DNA of 64,000 nucleotides from Klebsiella sp. BIGb0138 (GCF_004342285.1 NZ_SMCV01000001.1:620001-684000); one strand, 5' to 3'. Positions 46,500 to 57,808 are shown, numbered from the stretch's first letter. Numbers and translations are program-made. The notes: a model not told the origin generated them from the sequence alone.

Positions 46500-47683
46500 A
46501 CGATACCCGCTTTGAGAGCTGTATTAAATGTACCGTCTGTACGACCGCCTGTCCGGTCAGCCGGGTCAATCCTCGCTACCCCGGCCCGAAACAGGCGGGG
46601 CCGGATGGCGAACGTCTGCGGCTGAAAGACGGGGCGCTGTACGACGAGGCCTTAAAATATTGTATTAACTGCAAGCGCTGCGAAGTGGCCTGCCCCTCCG
46701 ACGTCAAAATCGGCGACATTATTCAGCGGGCACGGGCGCAGTACAGTCAGCAAAAGCCGACGCTGCGCGATGCCATCCTCAGCCATACCGACCTGATGGG
46801 TACCCTTTCCACGCCGTTTGCTCCGCTGGTCAACGCCGCGACGGGGCTCAAACCGGTGCGCCGGCTGCTGGATGCGACGCTAAAGATTGACCATCGCCGC
46901 AGCCTGCCGAAATATGGCTTCGGCACTTTTCGCCGGGCGTACCGTCTGCAGGCGGACCGCCAGGCGCAGTTCAGCGAACAGGTGGCGTTCTTTCACGGCT
47001 GTTACGTCAACTACAACCATCCGCAGCTCGGTCACGATCTGATCCGCGTCCTTAACGCTATGGGCACCGGCGTGCAGCTGTTAAGCAAAGAAAAATGCTG
47101 CGGCGTGCCGCTCATCGCCAACGGCTTTTTTGCCAAAGCCCGCAGGCAGGCGCTCAGCAACGTCGCCGCCATGCGGGAGAAGCCGCTGCCGATCGTGGCC
47201 ACCTCATCGACCTGTACCTTTACCCTGCGGGATGAATACCCGCACCTGCTGGACGTCGACAACGGCGATATTCGCGACCGGGTCGAACTGGCGACGCGCT
47301 GGATCTGGCGCCAGCTGGATGCCGGGCGCCCCCTGCCGCTACGGTCGCTGCCGCTTAAGGTGGTCTATCACACGCCGTGTCATATGGAGAAAATGGGCTG
47401 GTCGCTGTATACCCTCGAACTGCTGCGGCAGATCCCAGGCTTACAGCTGGAGGTGCTGGATTCACAGTGCTGCGGCATTGCCGGCACCTACGGTTTTAAA
47501 TCGGAGAATTATCCCTCTTCGCAGGCGATTGGCGCCCCGCTGTTTCGCCAGATTGAGGAGAGCGGGGCCGACCTTGTGGTCACCGATTGTGAAACCTGCA
47601 AGTGGCAAATCGAGATGTCCACCAGCAAACGCTGCGAACACCCGATCACCTTACTGGCGCAGGCGCTGGACGCGCCTGCCTGA
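46496..47683 (+). CDS. glpC: Anaerobic glycerol-3-phosphate dehydrogenase subunit C
   Basis: 395 residues. Two ferredoxin-type 4Fe-4S motifs, [15 protein letters not shown] (about 9-23) and [14 protein letters not shown] (about 55-68), are followed by two CCG-type domains ([12 protein letters not shown] with EKCCGVP, then [10 protein letters not shown] with [11 protein letters not shown]). It anchors GlpAB at the membrane and passes electrons to menaquinone. Its ATG overlaps the glpB stop by four bases. It converges with yfaY across only 7 bp. Confidence 0.96.
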   Translation: MNDTRFESCIKCTVCTTACPVSRVNPRYPGPKQAGPDGERLRLKDGALYDEALKYCINCKRCEVACPSDVKIGDIIQRARAQYSQQKPTLRDAILSHTDLMGTLSTPFAPLVNAATGLKPVRRLLDATLKIDHRRSLPKYGFGTFRRAYRLQADRQAQFSEQVAFFHGCYVNYNHPQLGHDLIRVLNAMGTGVQLLSKEKCCGVPLIANGFFAKARRQALSNVAAMREKPLPIVATSSTCTFTLRDEYPHLLDVDNGDIRDRVELATRWIWRQLDAGRPLPLRSLPLKVVYHTPCHMEKMGWSLYTLELLRQIPGLQLEVLDSQCCGIAGTYGFKSENYPSSQAIGAPLFRQIEESGADLVVTDCETCKWQIEMSTSKRCEHPITLLAQALDAPA

Positions 47684-47690
47684 GGAAAGA

Positions 47691-48890
47691 TCAGTCGATG
47701 AACAAGGTATCCACGACGTTAATCCACCCGTGTTCACCGGCTACCGGCTGGCCGTTCAGCCAGCGGCGCAGCATGTTGAGGGCCATCATCGCGCAGACTT
47801 CCTGGCGAACCGCTACGCTATGGCGGGTCACGCTGAATTTAACCCGTAGCGCATGGGTCCCCTGCGGCGTCGACAGCACAAAGTTCAGGAAATCGGCCTC
47901 CTGGCCGCTGACCGCCAGCGCCAGGCCGGCGAAATGGTTGACCCGCCGTTCCGCCGTCCAGCGGGCCGACTGGGCCAGCGACTCTTCCTGGGAGGGCACC
48001 ACTTCGCTTGCCAGCAGCGGCGCGTTAGCCCGCGAAAGCTGGAGCGCCAGCAGACCACCGGTAAACTGTTCGCTTAGCGTCAGGCTCAGCTGACGCTCCT
48101 GTAAACGACGGGCGATCTGCGCCGGCAGCCCTTCGGTGCCCTCAAAGATCAGGCTCTCCCCCGCCACCTTTTTCACTTCTGGCCACAGCGCCAGCATCGC
48201 TTCCCGCTGTGAATCCGGGCCGGTGAGCTTCAGCTCAATAATTGGCATCGAAGACCGGTAGCCCATCACCACGCCGGGAGGTAACGCTAACGGCTCGAGG
48301 CTTTGCGCCAGCTCGCTTTCCGAACGGCCAAAGGTGGTCAGACGCAGGCACAACGGCGGCGCAGACAGCGGGAAGCGCTGGCGGAGACGCGGTAAAATCT
48401 CCTGCTCCACCATCACTTTAAATTCCGACGGTACGCCGGGGGTGAAAAACATCAGGCAACGATTGAGCTGCACGGCAAAACCGCAGGCCGTGCCAACTGG
48501 ATTGTTGATCATCTCCGCGCTGGCGGGGATTTCCGCCTGCTTGCGGTTGCTTGCTGCCATCGGCCGCCCGCGTTCAGCGAAGAAGCGGGTCATCGTCTCC
48601 AGCCATCCGGCGTGCAGAACCAGCCCTTCCCCCTTGGCGGTCGCCGCGGCCAGCGCGCTCAGATCGTCGCTGGTCGGCCCCAGGCCGCCGTTAACGATCA
48701 GCACATCCGCCTGCTCGCTACGCTCGCGTAAAACCGCCACCAGGGCGTCAAGATCGTCGCCGACGGTATTGCGGCGCGTTAACGGTAACCCCTGATTGAA
48801 AAAGAAATCTGCCAGCCACGCGGCGTTGGTATCAACAATTTGTCCGTGCAGTACTTCATCGCCGGTGGACAGCATTTCCACATTTAACAT
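47691..48890 (-). CDS. yfaY: CinA-like protein YfaY
   Basis: 399 residues (E. coli about 400). The N-terminal MoaB/MogA-like COG1058 domain has MLNVEMLSTGDEVLHGQIVDTN, VNGGLGPTSDDLSA and FFTPGVPSEFKVM. The C-terminal half is a CinA-type domain but appears degenerate. COG1058 proteins hydrolyse ADP-ribose or related pyrophosphates; NMN deamidase in E. coli is assigned to PncC, not YfaY. The physiological role is unclear. The ATG at 48890 follows AAGGAG. Confidence 0.92.
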   Translation of the reverse strand: MLNVEMLSTGDEVLHGQIVDTNAAWLADFFFNQGLPLTRRNTVGDDLDALVAVLRERSEQADVLIVNGGLGPTSDDLSALAAATAKGEGLVLHAGWLETMTRFFAERGRPMAASNRKQAEIPASAEMINNPVGTACGFAVQLNRCLMFFTPGVPSEFKVMVEQEILPRLRQRFPLSAPPLCLRLTTFGRSESELAQSLEPLALPPGVVMGYRSSMPIIELKLTGPDSQREAMLALWPEVKKVAGESLIFEGTEGLPAQIARRLQERQLSLTLSEQFTGGLLALQLSRANAPLLASEVVPSQEESLAQSARWTAERRVNHFAGLALAVSGQEADFLNFVLSTPQGTHALRVKFSVTRHSVAVRQEVCAMMALNMLRRWLNGQPVAGEHGWINVVDTLFID

Positions 48891-49035
48891 TTTTCACTCC
48901 TTGCCTGCCAGGTGGGAATACTATACACGTCATCCGCGCGGCTGCCTTGTTGTTGGCGAGCTTAATGCATCCGGAATGATGTGGTACGGACGGCGCGGGC
49001 AGGATACGGCGCGGACAGGCCACGCCATGGTAGGA

Positions 49036-49578
49036 TCAGAAGCTGGCGCTGACGCCGACGTACGGGCCGTCTGCGATCGTATTGTCTTTGTTGCCGTCTT
49101 TTCCTTCGAGGGTCAGATAGCGATAGCCCGCTTGAATGCTCAGAGGACGCATGATTGTCCAGCTCGCGCCGGCATTGGCTTCCTGATAGCTCTGGATACC
49201 GCTGGAGAGCGAGTCCGGAGAATAATAGTATTCGCCGAACAGGCGGAAACTGTCGCCAATTTTCCACTGCAGGCCGCCGCCGACTGCCGCCGCGTAACCT
49301 TCATCGCCGCTCTTCGGGTTGGTATATACCCCCTTCCCGCCGACCGTAGCCAGGAACGGACCCAGCGGGACATTCAGGCCGAGGCCTAAGCCTGCCGCAT
49401 CACCGTCATTATCGCTGTGCATCCAGTTGCCGGTGACCGCCAGCCCGGTTGATTCGGTACCAAAACCGACGCCAAGGTTGGTGTAGTGCTCGCCCACCTG
49501 CCCGGTCACGCCGATCGCGTTGGCCGCCGTCGAGACCAGCATCATGCCCGCCAGGCCTAAAAACATGCTCTTTTTCAT
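49036..49578 (-). CDS. yfaZ: YfaZ family outer-membrane protein
   Basis: 180 residues from the ATG at 49578, the E. coli length. The longer frame to 49656 adds 26 residues without a signal-like start. The signal peptide MKKSMFLGLAGMMLVSTAANA is followed by a glycine- and aromatic-rich chain with alternating strands (YTNLGVGFGTESTGLAVTGN and similar) ending in the outer-membrane Phe (VGVSASF). It is predicted to be a small beta-barrel. Function unknown. The gene lies alone, divergent from nudI. Confidence 0.9.
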   Translation of the reverse strand: MKKSMFLGLAGMMLVSTAANAIGVTGQVGEHYTNLGVGFGTESTGLAVTGNWMHSDNDGDAAGLGLGLNVPLGPFLATVGGKGVYTNPKSGDEGYAAAVGGGLQWKIGDSFRLFGEYYYSPDSLSSGIQSYQEANAGASWTIMRPLSIQAGYRYLTLEGKDGNKDNTIADGPYVGVSASF

Positions 49579-49807
49579 TTTTACTCTATCCAGAAAACAA
49601 GAATCAAAAAAGTCCCAAAAACCGCAGAATTGTACTGCCGAATGCTGAGGAATCAATGCACTAAAACGACCTTTATTCGCGTGATTGTAAACAGTTGCTA
49701 CGAATGTTCTGACACAGAGGGTGGCAATGATGCTTGCAGTTTAACGAGGCGGCTCGCAAACTGGTTCTCCTGAACATTTTGTCGATCGTCAACTCAAGGA
49801 GATAACC
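49579..49807. other. Divergent promoter gap between yfaZ and nudI
   Basis: 229 bp holding both promoters. The nudI start has a perfect AAGGAG ribosome site at 49796. I find no recognisable operator. Confidence 0.5.
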
Positions 49808-50233
49808 ATGCGTCAAAGGACTATTGTCTGCCCGCTGATTCAAAACGATGGCCACTACCTGCTGTGCAAAATGGCCGACGATCGCGGCGTATTCCCCGGA
49901 CAGTGGGCGCTTTCCGGCGGCGGCGTGGAGCCTGGCGAGCGCATTGAGGCGGCGCTGCGTCGGGAGGTTCACGAGGAGCTGGGGGAAGCCCTGCAGCTAA
50001 CGAGCATCACCCCGTGGACCTTCAGAGACGATATTCGGGTCAAAACCTATGCCGACGGCCGCCGGGAAGAGATTTATATGATCTACCTGATTTTCGACTG
50101 CATCAGCGCCAATCGCGACGTCACCATTAATGAAGAGTTTCAGGAGTATGCCTGGGTTAGCCCCGAGGATTTATCGCGTTATGACCTGAATGTCGCCACC
50201 CGTCAGACCTTAACCCTGAAGGGCCTGCTGTGA
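49808..50233 (+). CDS. nudI: Nucleoside triphosphatase NudI (Nudix)
   Basis: 141 residues, identical in length to E. coli NudI. The Nudix box G-x5-E-x7-REUxEExGU is complete in [20 protein letters not shown] followed by LGEA. The family hydrolyses pyrimidine deoxynucleoside triphosphates, preferring dUTP, dTTP and dCTP. ATG with AAGGAG upstream. It converges with menE after 9 bp. In E. coli the next genes are ais and arn, which are not here. Confidence 0.95.
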   Translation: MRQRTIVCPLIQNDGHYLLCKMADDRGVFPGQWALSGGGVEPGERIEAALRREVHEELGEALQLTSITPWTFRDDIRVKTYADGRREEIYMIYLIFDCISANRDVTINEEFQEYAWVSPEDLSRYDLNVATRQTLTLKGLL

Positions 50234-50242
50234 CTGCGTCGG

Positions 50243-51616
50243 CTAATCCGCCGCGCGCAGCGTGGCATTGACCCATTCACTTAACGCCCGGCGGGAGATT
50301 TTAATTCCGCCGGTTTTCAACCTTTCAGGTAGCGTCAACCAGCGAACCGGCTGCTGAAAGCGCGCCAGCTTATCCTCCGCCCAGGCCGCTAAACTGGCGA
50401 TGTCGCACTGCGCATCGCACTCCACCACCGCCACCGGGCGTTGACCAAACTCGCGATCGGCCAGCGGGACGATAAACACCTGCTGCACCTGCGGATGGTT
50501 CACAATCACCCGCTCCACCTCTTCAGGCTGAATACCTTCGCCGCCGCTGAAAAAGAGATTATCCATCCGCCCGAGGATCGTCAGTTTACCGTCGCGCAGC
50601 TCACCGCGATCGCGGGTGGCAAACCAGCCCTGCTCGTTCACCAGCGGCTGAACGCCGCCGTCACGCCAGTAACCCGCCGCCATGCTGTCGGCACGCAGCC
50701 AGACTTCGCCCGCGACAACTTTCAGCGCTCGCCCCGGCAGCGGCCGCCCGACATCCGGCGCGCCGTCGGCCGCTTTTCCGCACACCGTCGAGGCGAACTC
50801 CGTCAGGCCGTAGCCGCACCAGCAGCGGATCCCGCGTTCGCGGGCCTGTTCGGTAAGCGCTACGGGAATCGCCGCGCCGCCCAGCAGCACCGCTTGCAAC
50901 GAGATCTCCGCCGCGCTGTTGAGCAACCGCCACAGCTGCGTCGGCACCAGCGAAGCATGGCTGCAGCCCCGTAACGCCTGCTCCAGCGGCTGTTTTTCCC
51001 GTACCGTCAGGCGCGATCCGGCCAGCAGCCAGCGCCAGACGATGCCCTGCCCGGAGACATGAAACAGCGGCAGCGACAGCAGACAGTCATCTTCAGGCGC
51101 CAACGGCATCATCGCCAGAACCCCCTGCGCGCTGGCCAGATGCGCACGACAGCTGTGGACGGCGGCTTTCGGCAGGCCGGTGGAACCGGAGGTCAGCGTC
51201 ATCGACGCCAGACGCTCTGCGCACCAGGCTGCCGCATGTTCACCCGCGGCGCGATGTAGCGTCAGCGGCTGATAATCCCGCGCCAGCGGCTCGCCGTTCA
51301 GTTCCAGGGCGTAGCGGAGATCGAGGGTGGGTAACAGCGCCGTCAGCAGGGAAGACGGCAGCTGTGGATTCAGCGGCAAGACCCGCACGCCGCACTGAAG
51401 CAGCGCCAGCCATGCCAGCAGGGTTGACGGCTGATTGTAGGCCCGCAGCAGCACCCCCTCCCCCGCGCTCACCCCCTGAGCGCAGAACCCGGCGGCCAGC
51501 GCATCCACTCTGGCACACAGCTGTCGCCAGTTCAGAACGTCGTCGTTCAGGCGCAGCGCAGGGGCAGCGCCACGCTGCTGGCGCCAGTGGCGCCACGGCC
51601 AGTCGCTGAATATCAC
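50243..51616 (-). CDS. menE: o-Succinylbenzoate-CoA ligase MenE
   Basis: 457 residues from a GTG at 51616, whose GTGA overlaps the menC stop. The start aligns with E. coli [13 protein letters not shown]; the longer frame to 51739 lies inside menC. An ANL-superfamily adenylating enzyme, with the P-loop [17 protein letters not shown], the [10 protein letters not shown] region, [20 protein letters not shown], and the catalytic Lys in [15 protein letters not shown] [12 protein letters not shown]. It activates o-succinylbenzoate with CoA in menaquinone synthesis. Last gene of the men cluster. Confidence 0.96.
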   Translation of the reverse strand: MIFSDWPWRHWRQQRGAAPALRLNDDVLNWRQLCARVDALAAGFCAQGVSAGEGVLLRAYNQPSTLLAWLALLQCGVRVLPLNPQLPSSLLTALLPTLDLRYALELNGEPLARDYQPLTLHRAAGEHAAAWCAERLASMTLTSGSTGLPKAAVHSCRAHLASAQGVLAMMPLAPEDDCLLSLPLFHVSGQGIVWRWLLAGSRLTVREKQPLEQALRGCSHASLVPTQLWRLLNSAAEISLQAVLLGGAAIPVALTEQARERGIRCWCGYGLTEFASTVCGKAADGAPDVGRPLPGRALKVVAGEVWLRADSMAAGYWRDGGVQPLVNEQGWFATRDRGELRDGKLTILGRMDNLFFSGGEGIQPEEVERVIVNHPQVQQVFIVPLADREFGQRPVAVVECDAQCDIASLAAWAEDKLARFQQPVRWLTLPERLKTGGIKISRRALSEWVNATLRAAD

Positions 51617-52578
51617 AACAGCGGCTCCAGGGTATCGCTCTTCAGGCAGGGCAACGTGCTGTCCGGCCATGGGCGAATCAGCTGCGCACGCATCAGCGCC
51701 AGGGTATCGAGGCCGGGGATAGTCTGCGGCGTCAGCCATGCGGCAATCCGCGCCAGCTGTGTCAGACCCAGGCTCGATTCAATCGACGAGCTGATCACCG
51801 CCGTCAGCCCCAGCGCGTGGGCCGCCGCGACCTGTTCCTGCACTTTTTGCAGGCTACCGGTCAGGGTCGGCTTAATCACTAGCGCTTTCAGCCCCGGCTC
51901 GGCCTGAAAGCGAAAATCCGCTTCACGCAGACTCTCATCCCAGGCAATCGCGATACCGGTCTCTCTGGCGAAGGCCCGGGAATCGTCGCGGCTTTTGCAC
52001 GGCTCCTCAAGGAAGGCGATGCGCTCGCGGTATTGCGGATTGACGTATTTCGCAAACTGCTGCGCTTTGAGCGGCGTCCAGGCGCGGTTGGCATCAAGGC
52101 GCAGCGACAGCTCGGGTATGGCTTCCAGCAGCAGGTTCACCACCATCCCGTCGCGCACCGCCTCATACAGACCGACCTTAACCTTTGCCACCTTCTCGCC
52201 GGGCATCGCCGCCAGCCTGGCAAACAGTTCATCCGGGTCGCCGGTACACAGCGGCGCCGCGCGATAATCCGCGCTCTGCGGCAGCTCATCGCGCAGTTCC
52301 GCCAGCGCGCAGCTAACGCCGAAGGCCGCCGAAGGTGGAACCGGATAAGGCGGCTCTTCGCCTTGCCGCCAGGCCGTAGCCCACGCCAGCAGCGCGGACT
52401 GCGCCTGTTCCAGCGTCTCCGGGCTGAATCCCGGCAGAGGAGAAACTTCCCCCCATCCCTGGCGCTCGCCCTCCTGCAGGTGGATGAACAGCCCGTCGCG
52501 AGTTTTTAGCCGCCGTTCACGCAGGACCACACCCGCGTCCATCGGGACCTGCCAGCGGTATACCTGCGCCTGACGCAT
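51613..52578 (-). CDS. menC: o-Succinylbenzoate synthase MenC
   Basis: 321 residues. An enolase-superfamily dehydratase that makes o-succinylbenzoate. The catalytic lysines lie in [12 protein letters not shown] (Lys133 by homology) and [12 protein letters not shown]. Metal ligands are in [15 protein letters not shown] and IAWDESLRE. The ATG shares a base with the menB stop (TAATG) and its stop overlaps the menE GTG, so it is translationally coupled on both sides. Confidence 0.96.
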   Translation of the reverse strand: MRQAQVYRWQVPMDAGVVLRERRLKTRDGLFIHLQEGERQGWGEVSPLPGFSPETLEQAQSALLAWATAWRQGEEPPYPVPPSAAFGVSCALAELRDELPQSADYRAAPLCTGDPDELFARLAAMPGEKVAKVKVGLYEAVRDGMVVNLLLEAIPELSLRLDANRAWTPLKAQQFAKYVNPQYRERIAFLEEPCKSRDDSRAFARETGIAIAWDESLREADFRFQAEPGLKALVIKPTLTGSLQKVQEQVAAAHALGLTAVISSSIESSLGLTQLARIAAWLTPQTIPGLDTLALMRAQLIRPWPDSTLPCLKSDTLEPLL

Positions 52579-53435
52579 TATGGATTCCGTTTAAATTTGC
52601 TGAAGTCCGGCTGACGTTTCTGGTTAAAGGCGTTACGTCCTTCCTGACCCTCTTCGGTCATGTAGAACAGCATGGTGGCATTGCCCGCCAGCTCCTGCAG
52701 CCCCGCCTGACCATCGCAGTCGGCGTTTAGCGCCGCCTTCAGGCAACGCAGCGCCATCGGGCTGTTTTGCAGCATTTCACGACACCAGCGCACGGTCTCT
52801 TTTTCCAGATCCGCCAGCGGGACGACGGTGTTGACCAGCCCCATATCCAGCGCCTGCTGCGCATCGTACTGACGGCACAGGAACCAGATTTCACGCGCTT
52901 TTTTCTGCCCGACGATGCGTGCCATATAGGATGCGCCCCAGCCGCCGTCGAACGAACCCACTTTCGGGCCGGTCTGGCCGAAAATGGCATTCTCTGCGGC
53001 AATCGTCAGATCGCACATCATATGCAGCACGTGGCCGCCGCCGATAGAGAAGCCCGCCACCATCGCCACGACCGGTTTCGGACAGGTACGGATTTGACGC
53101 TGGAAGTCGAGCACGTTGAGATGATGAACGCCGGAATCATCCTGATAACCGCCGTAATCGCCGCGCACTTTCTGGTCACCGCCGGCGCAGAAGGCCTTAT
53201 CGCCTTCGCCGGTCAGGATGATGACGCCGATATTGTCATCATAGCGGGCGTCAGACAGCGCCTGGATCATCTCTTTCACCGTCAGCGGGCGGAAGGCGTT
53301 GCGCACCTGCGGACGGTTAATGGTGATTTTAGCAATCCCATCCGTCGATTTCTGGTAACGAATATCGGTATAGCCTTCGGAGCAATCCTGCCATTCCACA
53401 GGGGCGTAGAGTATTGCTTCATCAAGAGAAATCAT
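52578..53435 (-). CDS. menB: 1,4-Dihydroxy-2-naphthoyl-CoA synthase MenB
   Basis: 285 residues from the ATG at 53435 ([20 protein letters not shown]), as in E. coli. A crotonase-fold hexamer with the oxyanion motif [16 protein letters not shown] and the [19 protein letters not shown] bend that binds bicarbonate in type I MenB. It closes the second ring of naphthoquinone. RBS AAAGGAC. It lies 14 bp after menH. Confidence 0.97.
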   Translation of the reverse strand: MISLDEAILYAPVEWQDCSEGYTDIRYQKSTDGIAKITINRPQVRNAFRPLTVKEMIQALSDARYDDNIGVIILTGEGDKAFCAGGDQKVRGDYGGYQDDSGVHHLNVLDFQRQIRTCPKPVVAMVAGFSIGGGHVLHMMCDLTIAAENAIFGQTGPKVGSFDGGWGASYMARIVGQKKAREIWFLCRQYDAQQALDMGLVNTVVPLADLEKETVRWCREMLQNSPMALRCLKAALNADCDGQAGLQELAGNATMLFYMTEEGQEGRNAFNQKRQPDFSKFKRNP

Positions 53436-53449
53436 AGAATGTCCTTTGG

Positions 53450-54208
53450 TTAACTCGCTAAAAACTGTGCCAGACACGACACCACCGCCGTGGGATTTTC
53501 CCGATGCGCGTTATGCCCGGCATGCTGAATAAGATGTCGCGTCGCGGCAAGATCGCGTGCAATCGCGCGAAATTTGTCATCATGTTCGCCGCAAAGATAA
53601 TGAAAAGGGTAGCGGCAAGCGCGCAATGACGCGCGGAGATCGGGCTGCGAGGCCAATGACGTCGCCTCCAGCATCGCAGCCAGATTGGCGCCGTCATTGC
53701 GGCTGCGCAACGCAATGAGCGTCTCCCGCTGCTGCGGGCTGAGGGAGGCGAAAACCGGCTGTTGATACCAGTCGGCAAAGACCGCGGAGAGCGGCTCGCG
53801 GCGAAAACGCGCCGCCCACCCGGCATCGGCGCGACGGCGCAGCAAACGCTGGTCGTCATCCTGCAATCCAGGATGAGCGCCCTCCACCACCAGGCCGCGC
53901 AGCCCCTGGCGCGGCTCGCTGGCAAAAACCATCGCAACCCGTCCGCCGAGGGAGTAGCCAATCAACCAATAGTCGCGTATGCGATAGTCCGCGAGGGTTT
54001 CCTGTAACCGCAGGCAGACATCGGCGAATCCGCTGACCTCAACATCGCGCGAAGCGCCATGACCCGGCAGGTCGATATAGAGGCGCGGATACGCCGCGAA
54101 CGCGTCGCCGACCGCTTGCCATTCCCGACGATCGCCGGAAAAGCCGTGCAAAAAGACCAGCCAGGGATAGCCCGGCCGCCCCTTTTCACTCGCGGCATGC
54201 AGCGTCAT
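53450..54208 (-). CDS. menH: SHCHC synthase MenH
   Basis: 252 residues. An alpha/beta hydrolase fold enzyme that eliminates pyruvate from SEPHCHC to give SHCHC. The nucleophile Ser is in [12 protein letters not shown] (about residue 86) and the catalytic His in [11 protein letters not shown]. The N-terminal oxyanion segment [15 protein letters not shown] is present. Its ATG overlaps the menD stop by four bases. Confidence 0.95.
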   Translation of the reverse strand: MTLHAASEKGRPGYPWLVFLHGFSGDRREWQAVGDAFAAYPRLYIDLPGHGASRDVEVSGFADVCLRLQETLADYRIRDYWLIGYSLGGRVAMVFASEPRQGLRGLVVEGAHPGLQDDDQRLLRRRADAGWAARFRREPLSAVFADWYQQPVFASLSPQQRETLIALRSRNDGANLAAMLEATSLASQPDLRASLRACRYPFHYLCGEHDDKFRAIARDLAATRHLIQHAGHNAHRENPTAVVSCLAQFLAS

Positions 54209-55875
54209 AGCCGGCTGACCTGAGCCAGCAGCTGCTGCAGGGTATGCGTCCCCTCGGTTTCGTTAACCACCAGCTCGATCAGCGTCGCCCCCGGCAGGCG
54301 CCAGGCGCCGGCTAACGCCGCCTCCAGCTCATCCCAGTTCGTCGGGCGATGATAAGCAAGATCAAACATCGCCGCGGCGTGGCGGAAATGGACATCCTGC
54401 GGCATCAGATAAAACTGCCGCCGCTGTTCCTGCGGCGTCGGCAGCAGAGAGAAGATCTGTCCGCCGTTGTTGTTCACGACGATCAGCACCAGCGGCGCGG
54501 AGGCCTGACGCAGCAGCGCCAGGGAGTTCAGATCGTAGAGCGCGGAAAGATCGCCGACGATCGCCAGCAGCGGACGCGCATTAGCCCGCTGGACGCCCGC
54601 GGCGGTCGCCAGCAGGCCATCAATACCGCTGGCGCCGCGGTTGCTGTAGACCGGGTAACCCGCCGGAAGCTGCGACAGGGCATCGATTAAGCGCACCACC
54701 AGGCTATTGCCGACAAACAGCTGCCCTTGTTCCGGCAGATAGCGACTGATCCGCTGGGCCAGCTGGGCTTCGCCGAAGGTTTCGCTACAGGCGACCGCCG
54801 CCTGCCAGGCCTGTTTCGCCAGGGCCGGGATCGCCGTCGCCCAGGGCTGGCGGTTTTCTGCCGGGTGCAGGTCCAGCCAGCGATCCACCGGGCAAACCAG
54901 ACGGCGGCCGCGGTGATGCGCCGGATCCAGGCGCCCGGGTAAATGATCCACTATCCAGTATTCATCCGCTTCGCAGGTTGCCTGCCACTGCAGCACGCGC
55001 TTGCCGGTCAGGCTGCTGCCCAGCTGGACCACGATTTGCGCCTGTTGCAGTTCACTGACCGCCTTGCCGTTGGCCAGCCACAGATCGGCACACGGCAGCG
55101 GCTGCCCGGTTTGGGAAAGGACATCGCCAATCAGCGGCCAGCCGAGGGTTTTCGCCCACTCCGCTGCCTTTTTACCTTCGGCGGCGCTCATGCGCCCGGC
55201 CACCACCACCCCGCGCTTCTGCCGCCAGAAAAACCAGTCGCGCTGTTTTTCACTTTCCAGATGCAGCGACTGGCTCAGCCAGGGCTTATCGCTGTGCCAC
55301 CACTCGCCAAGCTGCTGCTGCCAGGCCACGCCGGTATCATCCACCTCGCCGTACAGAGGCTCGGCAAACGGACAGTTAATATGGACGCCGCCGGAATGCA
55401 GCGCCCCCAGCGCCTGGTCAATCGCCGATACCAGCCAGCGCGCGGGCACCTCCTGCGACGGGCGCGGCAACGCGAGGGTCTGCGACGGATGGGAGGCGAA
55501 CATCCCCGGCTGGCGAATCGCCTGGTTAGCCCCGCAGTCAATCAGCTCAGGGGGACGGTCGGCGGTCAGCAGGATCAGCTTTTCCCCGGTGAGCCCCGCC
55601 TCAATCAAGGCCGGATAGAGATTGGCCGTCGCCGTACCGGAGGTGACAATCACCGCCACCGGCTGCCTGCTGGCTTTCGCCAGCCCCAGCGCCAGATGAC
55701 CAAGACCGCGTTCGTCAAAATGAGTATGGGGAATCAATGCGCGGTTTTCCGCCGCTGCCAGCGTTAAGGGTGTCGAGCGCGAGCCCGGCGCAATGCAGAT
55801 ATGCTGCACGCCGTGGCGGGTTAATGCTTCGAGGATCACCGCCGCCCAGCGTCGGTTAAATGCGCTTACTGACAT
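54205..55875 (-). CDS. menD: SEPHCHC synthase MenD
   Basis: 556 residues from the ATG at 55875 ([20 protein letters not shown]), equal to E. coli; six residues upstream are also open. A thiamine-diphosphate enzyme joining isochorismate and 2-oxoglutarate. The catalytic Glu lies in [20 protein letters not shown]. The ThDP motif is [12 protein letters not shown] with [12 protein letters not shown]. The ribosome site is weak. It follows menF after 72 bp, so a separate promoter is possible. Confidence 0.97.
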   Translation of the reverse strand: MSVSAFNRRWAAVILEALTRHGVQHICIAPGSRSTPLTLAAAENRALIPHTHFDERGLGHLALGLAKASRQPVAVIVTSGTATANLYPALIEAGLTGEKLILLTADRPPELIDCGANQAIRQPGMFASHPSQTLALPRPSQEVPARWLVSAIDQALGALHSGGVHINCPFAEPLYGEVDDTGVAWQQQLGEWWHSDKPWLSQSLHLESEKQRDWFFWRQKRGVVVAGRMSAAEGKKAAEWAKTLGWPLIGDVLSQTGQPLPCADLWLANGKAVSELQQAQIVVQLGSSLTGKRVLQWQATCEADEYWIVDHLPGRLDPAHHRGRRLVCPVDRWLDLHPAENRQPWATAIPALAKQAWQAAVACSETFGEAQLAQRISRYLPEQGQLFVGNSLVVRLIDALSQLPAGYPVYSNRGASGIDGLLATAAGVQRANARPLLAIVGDLSALYDLNSLALLRQASAPLVLIVVNNNGGQIFSLLPTPQEQRRQFYLMPQDVHFRHAAAMFDLAYHRPTNWDELEAALAGAWRLPGATLIELVVNETEGTHTLQQLLAQVSRL

Positions 55876-55947
55876 GAAATTGTCCGGTATCAAATATTGA
55901 GGCTAAGTATAGGTAATACATAGTGATGGAGTTTTGATATGCATCAT

Positions 55948-57243
55948 CTACGTTTTTGTCAGTAACAACGAGCGTAGCCCGGCCGCTTTATTCTCAATCT
56001 CCTGCCACTCCTGTTCAGGATCGGAACCGCTGACAATACCGGCACCGGCATACAGCCTGAGCGTCTCGTTGTCGACTTTCGCCGAACGCAGAGCCACGCA
56101 GAACTCGCTTTGCGCCAGCGACAGATAGCCGGCGGAACCGGCGTACCATTCCCGGGTGAAGGGTTCATGACGGGTAATAAAATCCAGCGCCGCCCGGCGC
56201 GGTAACCCGGCAACGGCCGCGGTGGGCTGCAGCTGATGCAGGCAGCGCGCATCATCCGGCTGATACAGCTCGCCCCGGATGCATCGGCGCAGGTGCTGCA
56301 CCTTGCGCAGCCGCACCACCTGCGGCGGCAGCACGTCCAGCGCACGGACGTCATCCCGCAGCCGCTGGCAGATATCCTCCACCACCAACCGATTTTCACG
56401 CTGGTTCTTATCGTCTTTCATCAGCCAGTCGGCCAGGCGCTGCGCCTGCCGATCGTCGCTATGGCTGGCCACGGTTCCCGCCAGCGCTTCGGTACGCAGC
56501 AAGGTTCCATCCCGCCGCCACAGCCGTTCCGGCGTGGAGCCTAAAAAGGCCTGCTGCGGGTTAAAGGCCATCATAAAATGAAAACAGCGGCGGTTGCTGC
56601 GACGGCTGGCGGCCACGATCGCCCGCGGATCGAGTGGTCCGGCAAACCGCACATCCGTCGCCCGCGCCAGCACCACTTTATCCAACTCCCCGGCGGCAAT
56701 CGCCCGGGTCGCCTGCACAACCAGCTCGCGCCACTGCGGATAGGGTGGAAAATGCCGCTCGCCGACCATCGCCGGCAGCGCCGCCGGCTGCGACTGTTCA
56801 GGCGTTAAGGTACGGAGAAATTCGCGGGCCGCGGCGGCATCTTCACGCAGCGACGTCTCGCTGCACAGCACCAGGCGCAGGCTTGCCCGATCGCCGACGC
56901 GGCGCCATTCCAGCCTCGGCAGGAGTAAGCTCCCCTGCTGCGGATCAAACGCATTAAGGCCGCAAATGCGCAAATCCTCGCGCCCGTGATGTTGCAAAAA
57001 GCGATGGGCTTCCGTCAGCGAAGCGAACGTCCTGGCCGCGCCGAGCGCGGCAAGCTCTTCATCCCCCTGCCGCTGCCGCCAGTAAAACTGCGGCCAATGC
57101 GCCTGATGACCGCACCACAGCAGAGGATCAAAGGCGTCATCGGGAGGGAAAGGAATAGCGAAAATTCGCGTGCCGCAAGACGGCGGAAAATCCTCAGCCA
57201 GACAGCCATGTAAGCGTTCGAGCGCAGTGGAAACAGACAGCAC
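55948..57243 (-). CDS. menF: Isochorismate synthase MenF
   Basis: 431 residues from a GTG at 57243, which has a perfect GGAGG five bases upstream and gives the E. coli length. An ATG at 57255 is in frame but lies just before that site. The chorismate-binding fold has GELDKVVLARATDVRFAG, FMMAFNPQQAFLGSTPERLW and RTEALAGTVASHSDD, plus QLQPTAAVAGLPR and REWYAGSAGYLS. It converts chorismate to isochorismate, the entry step to menaquinone. First gene of the cluster. Confidence 0.95.
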   Translation of the reverse strand: MLSVSTALERLHGCLAEDFPPSCGTRIFAIPFPPDDAFDPLLWCGHQAHWPQFYWRQRQGDEELAALGAARTFASLTEAHRFLQHHGREDLRICGLNAFDPQQGSLLLPRLEWRRVGDRASLRLVLCSETSLREDAAAAREFLRTLTPEQSQPAALPAMVGERHFPPYPQWRELVVQATRAIAAGELDKVVLARATDVRFAGPLDPRAIVAASRRSNRRCFHFMMAFNPQQAFLGSTPERLWRRDGTLLRTEALAGTVASHSDDRQAQRLADWLMKDDKNQRENRLVVEDICQRLRDDVRALDVLPPQVVRLRKVQHLRRCIRGELYQPDDARCLHQLQPTAAVAGLPRRAALDFITRHEPFTREWYAGSAGYLSLAQSEFCVALRSAKVDNETLRLYAGAGIVSGSDPEQEWQEIENKAAGLRSLLLTKT

Positions 57244-57346
57244 GCAAACCTCCACGCATTAAAAACCACACATTATACGGGGTACTACCCGGAAATAGCA
57301 GTACCCATGATGAGGGAGAGGGCTTTAAGCGGGGAGGCGAAGTCGC

Positions 57347-57808
57347 TTAATTCACCGCCGCTTCGCGGGCCATACCAATATGGGCAATGCCATCTTCATC
57401 ATAAATATCCGTCACCGGCTGAAAACCGAAGCGGCCATAGAATCCCTGCAGGTGCGCCTGAGCGCCGAGGTAGATAGCCTTATCCGGCCAATGCCGCTGA
57501 CAGCTGGCCAGCGCATGCTCCATCAATTGATACCCCAGCTTTTCACCGCGCACCGCCGGGCTGACGATGACCCGACCAATCACCACCGGTTCAATATCTT
57601 CAGCGCTTTTCAGAATGCGCGCATAGGCCACCAGCTCATCCCCGCGCCAGCCGAGAAGATGGCGGTTTTCACCGACCAGATCATCGCCGTCGATATCCAG
57701 GTAGGGGCAGGTTTGCTCGACAACAAACACTTCGCAACGCAGTTTCAGGAAAGCGTATAGCTGCGTAACGGTCAGCTCACCGTGATGAAGATCCTGCCAT
57801 GTAATCAT
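57347..57808 (-). CDS. elaA: GNAT-family N-acetyltransferase ElaA
   Basis: 153 residues from the ATG at 57808 (MITWQDLHHGELTVTQLYAF), as in E. coli; the longer frame runs into the rbn start region. The GNAT acetyl-CoA motif appears as IGRVIVSPAVRGEKLGYQLM followed by YLGAQAHLQGFYGRFGFQPV. Substrate unknown. It is divergent from rbn across 53 bp. Confidence 0.94.
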   Translation of the reverse strand: MITWQDLHHGELTVTQLYAFLKLRCEVFVVEQTCPYLDIDGDDLVGENRHLLGWRGDELVAYARILKSAEDIEPVVIGRVIVSPAVRGEKLGYQLMEHALASCQRHWPDKAIYLGAQAHLQGFYGRFGFQPVTDIYDEDGIAHIGMAREAAVN

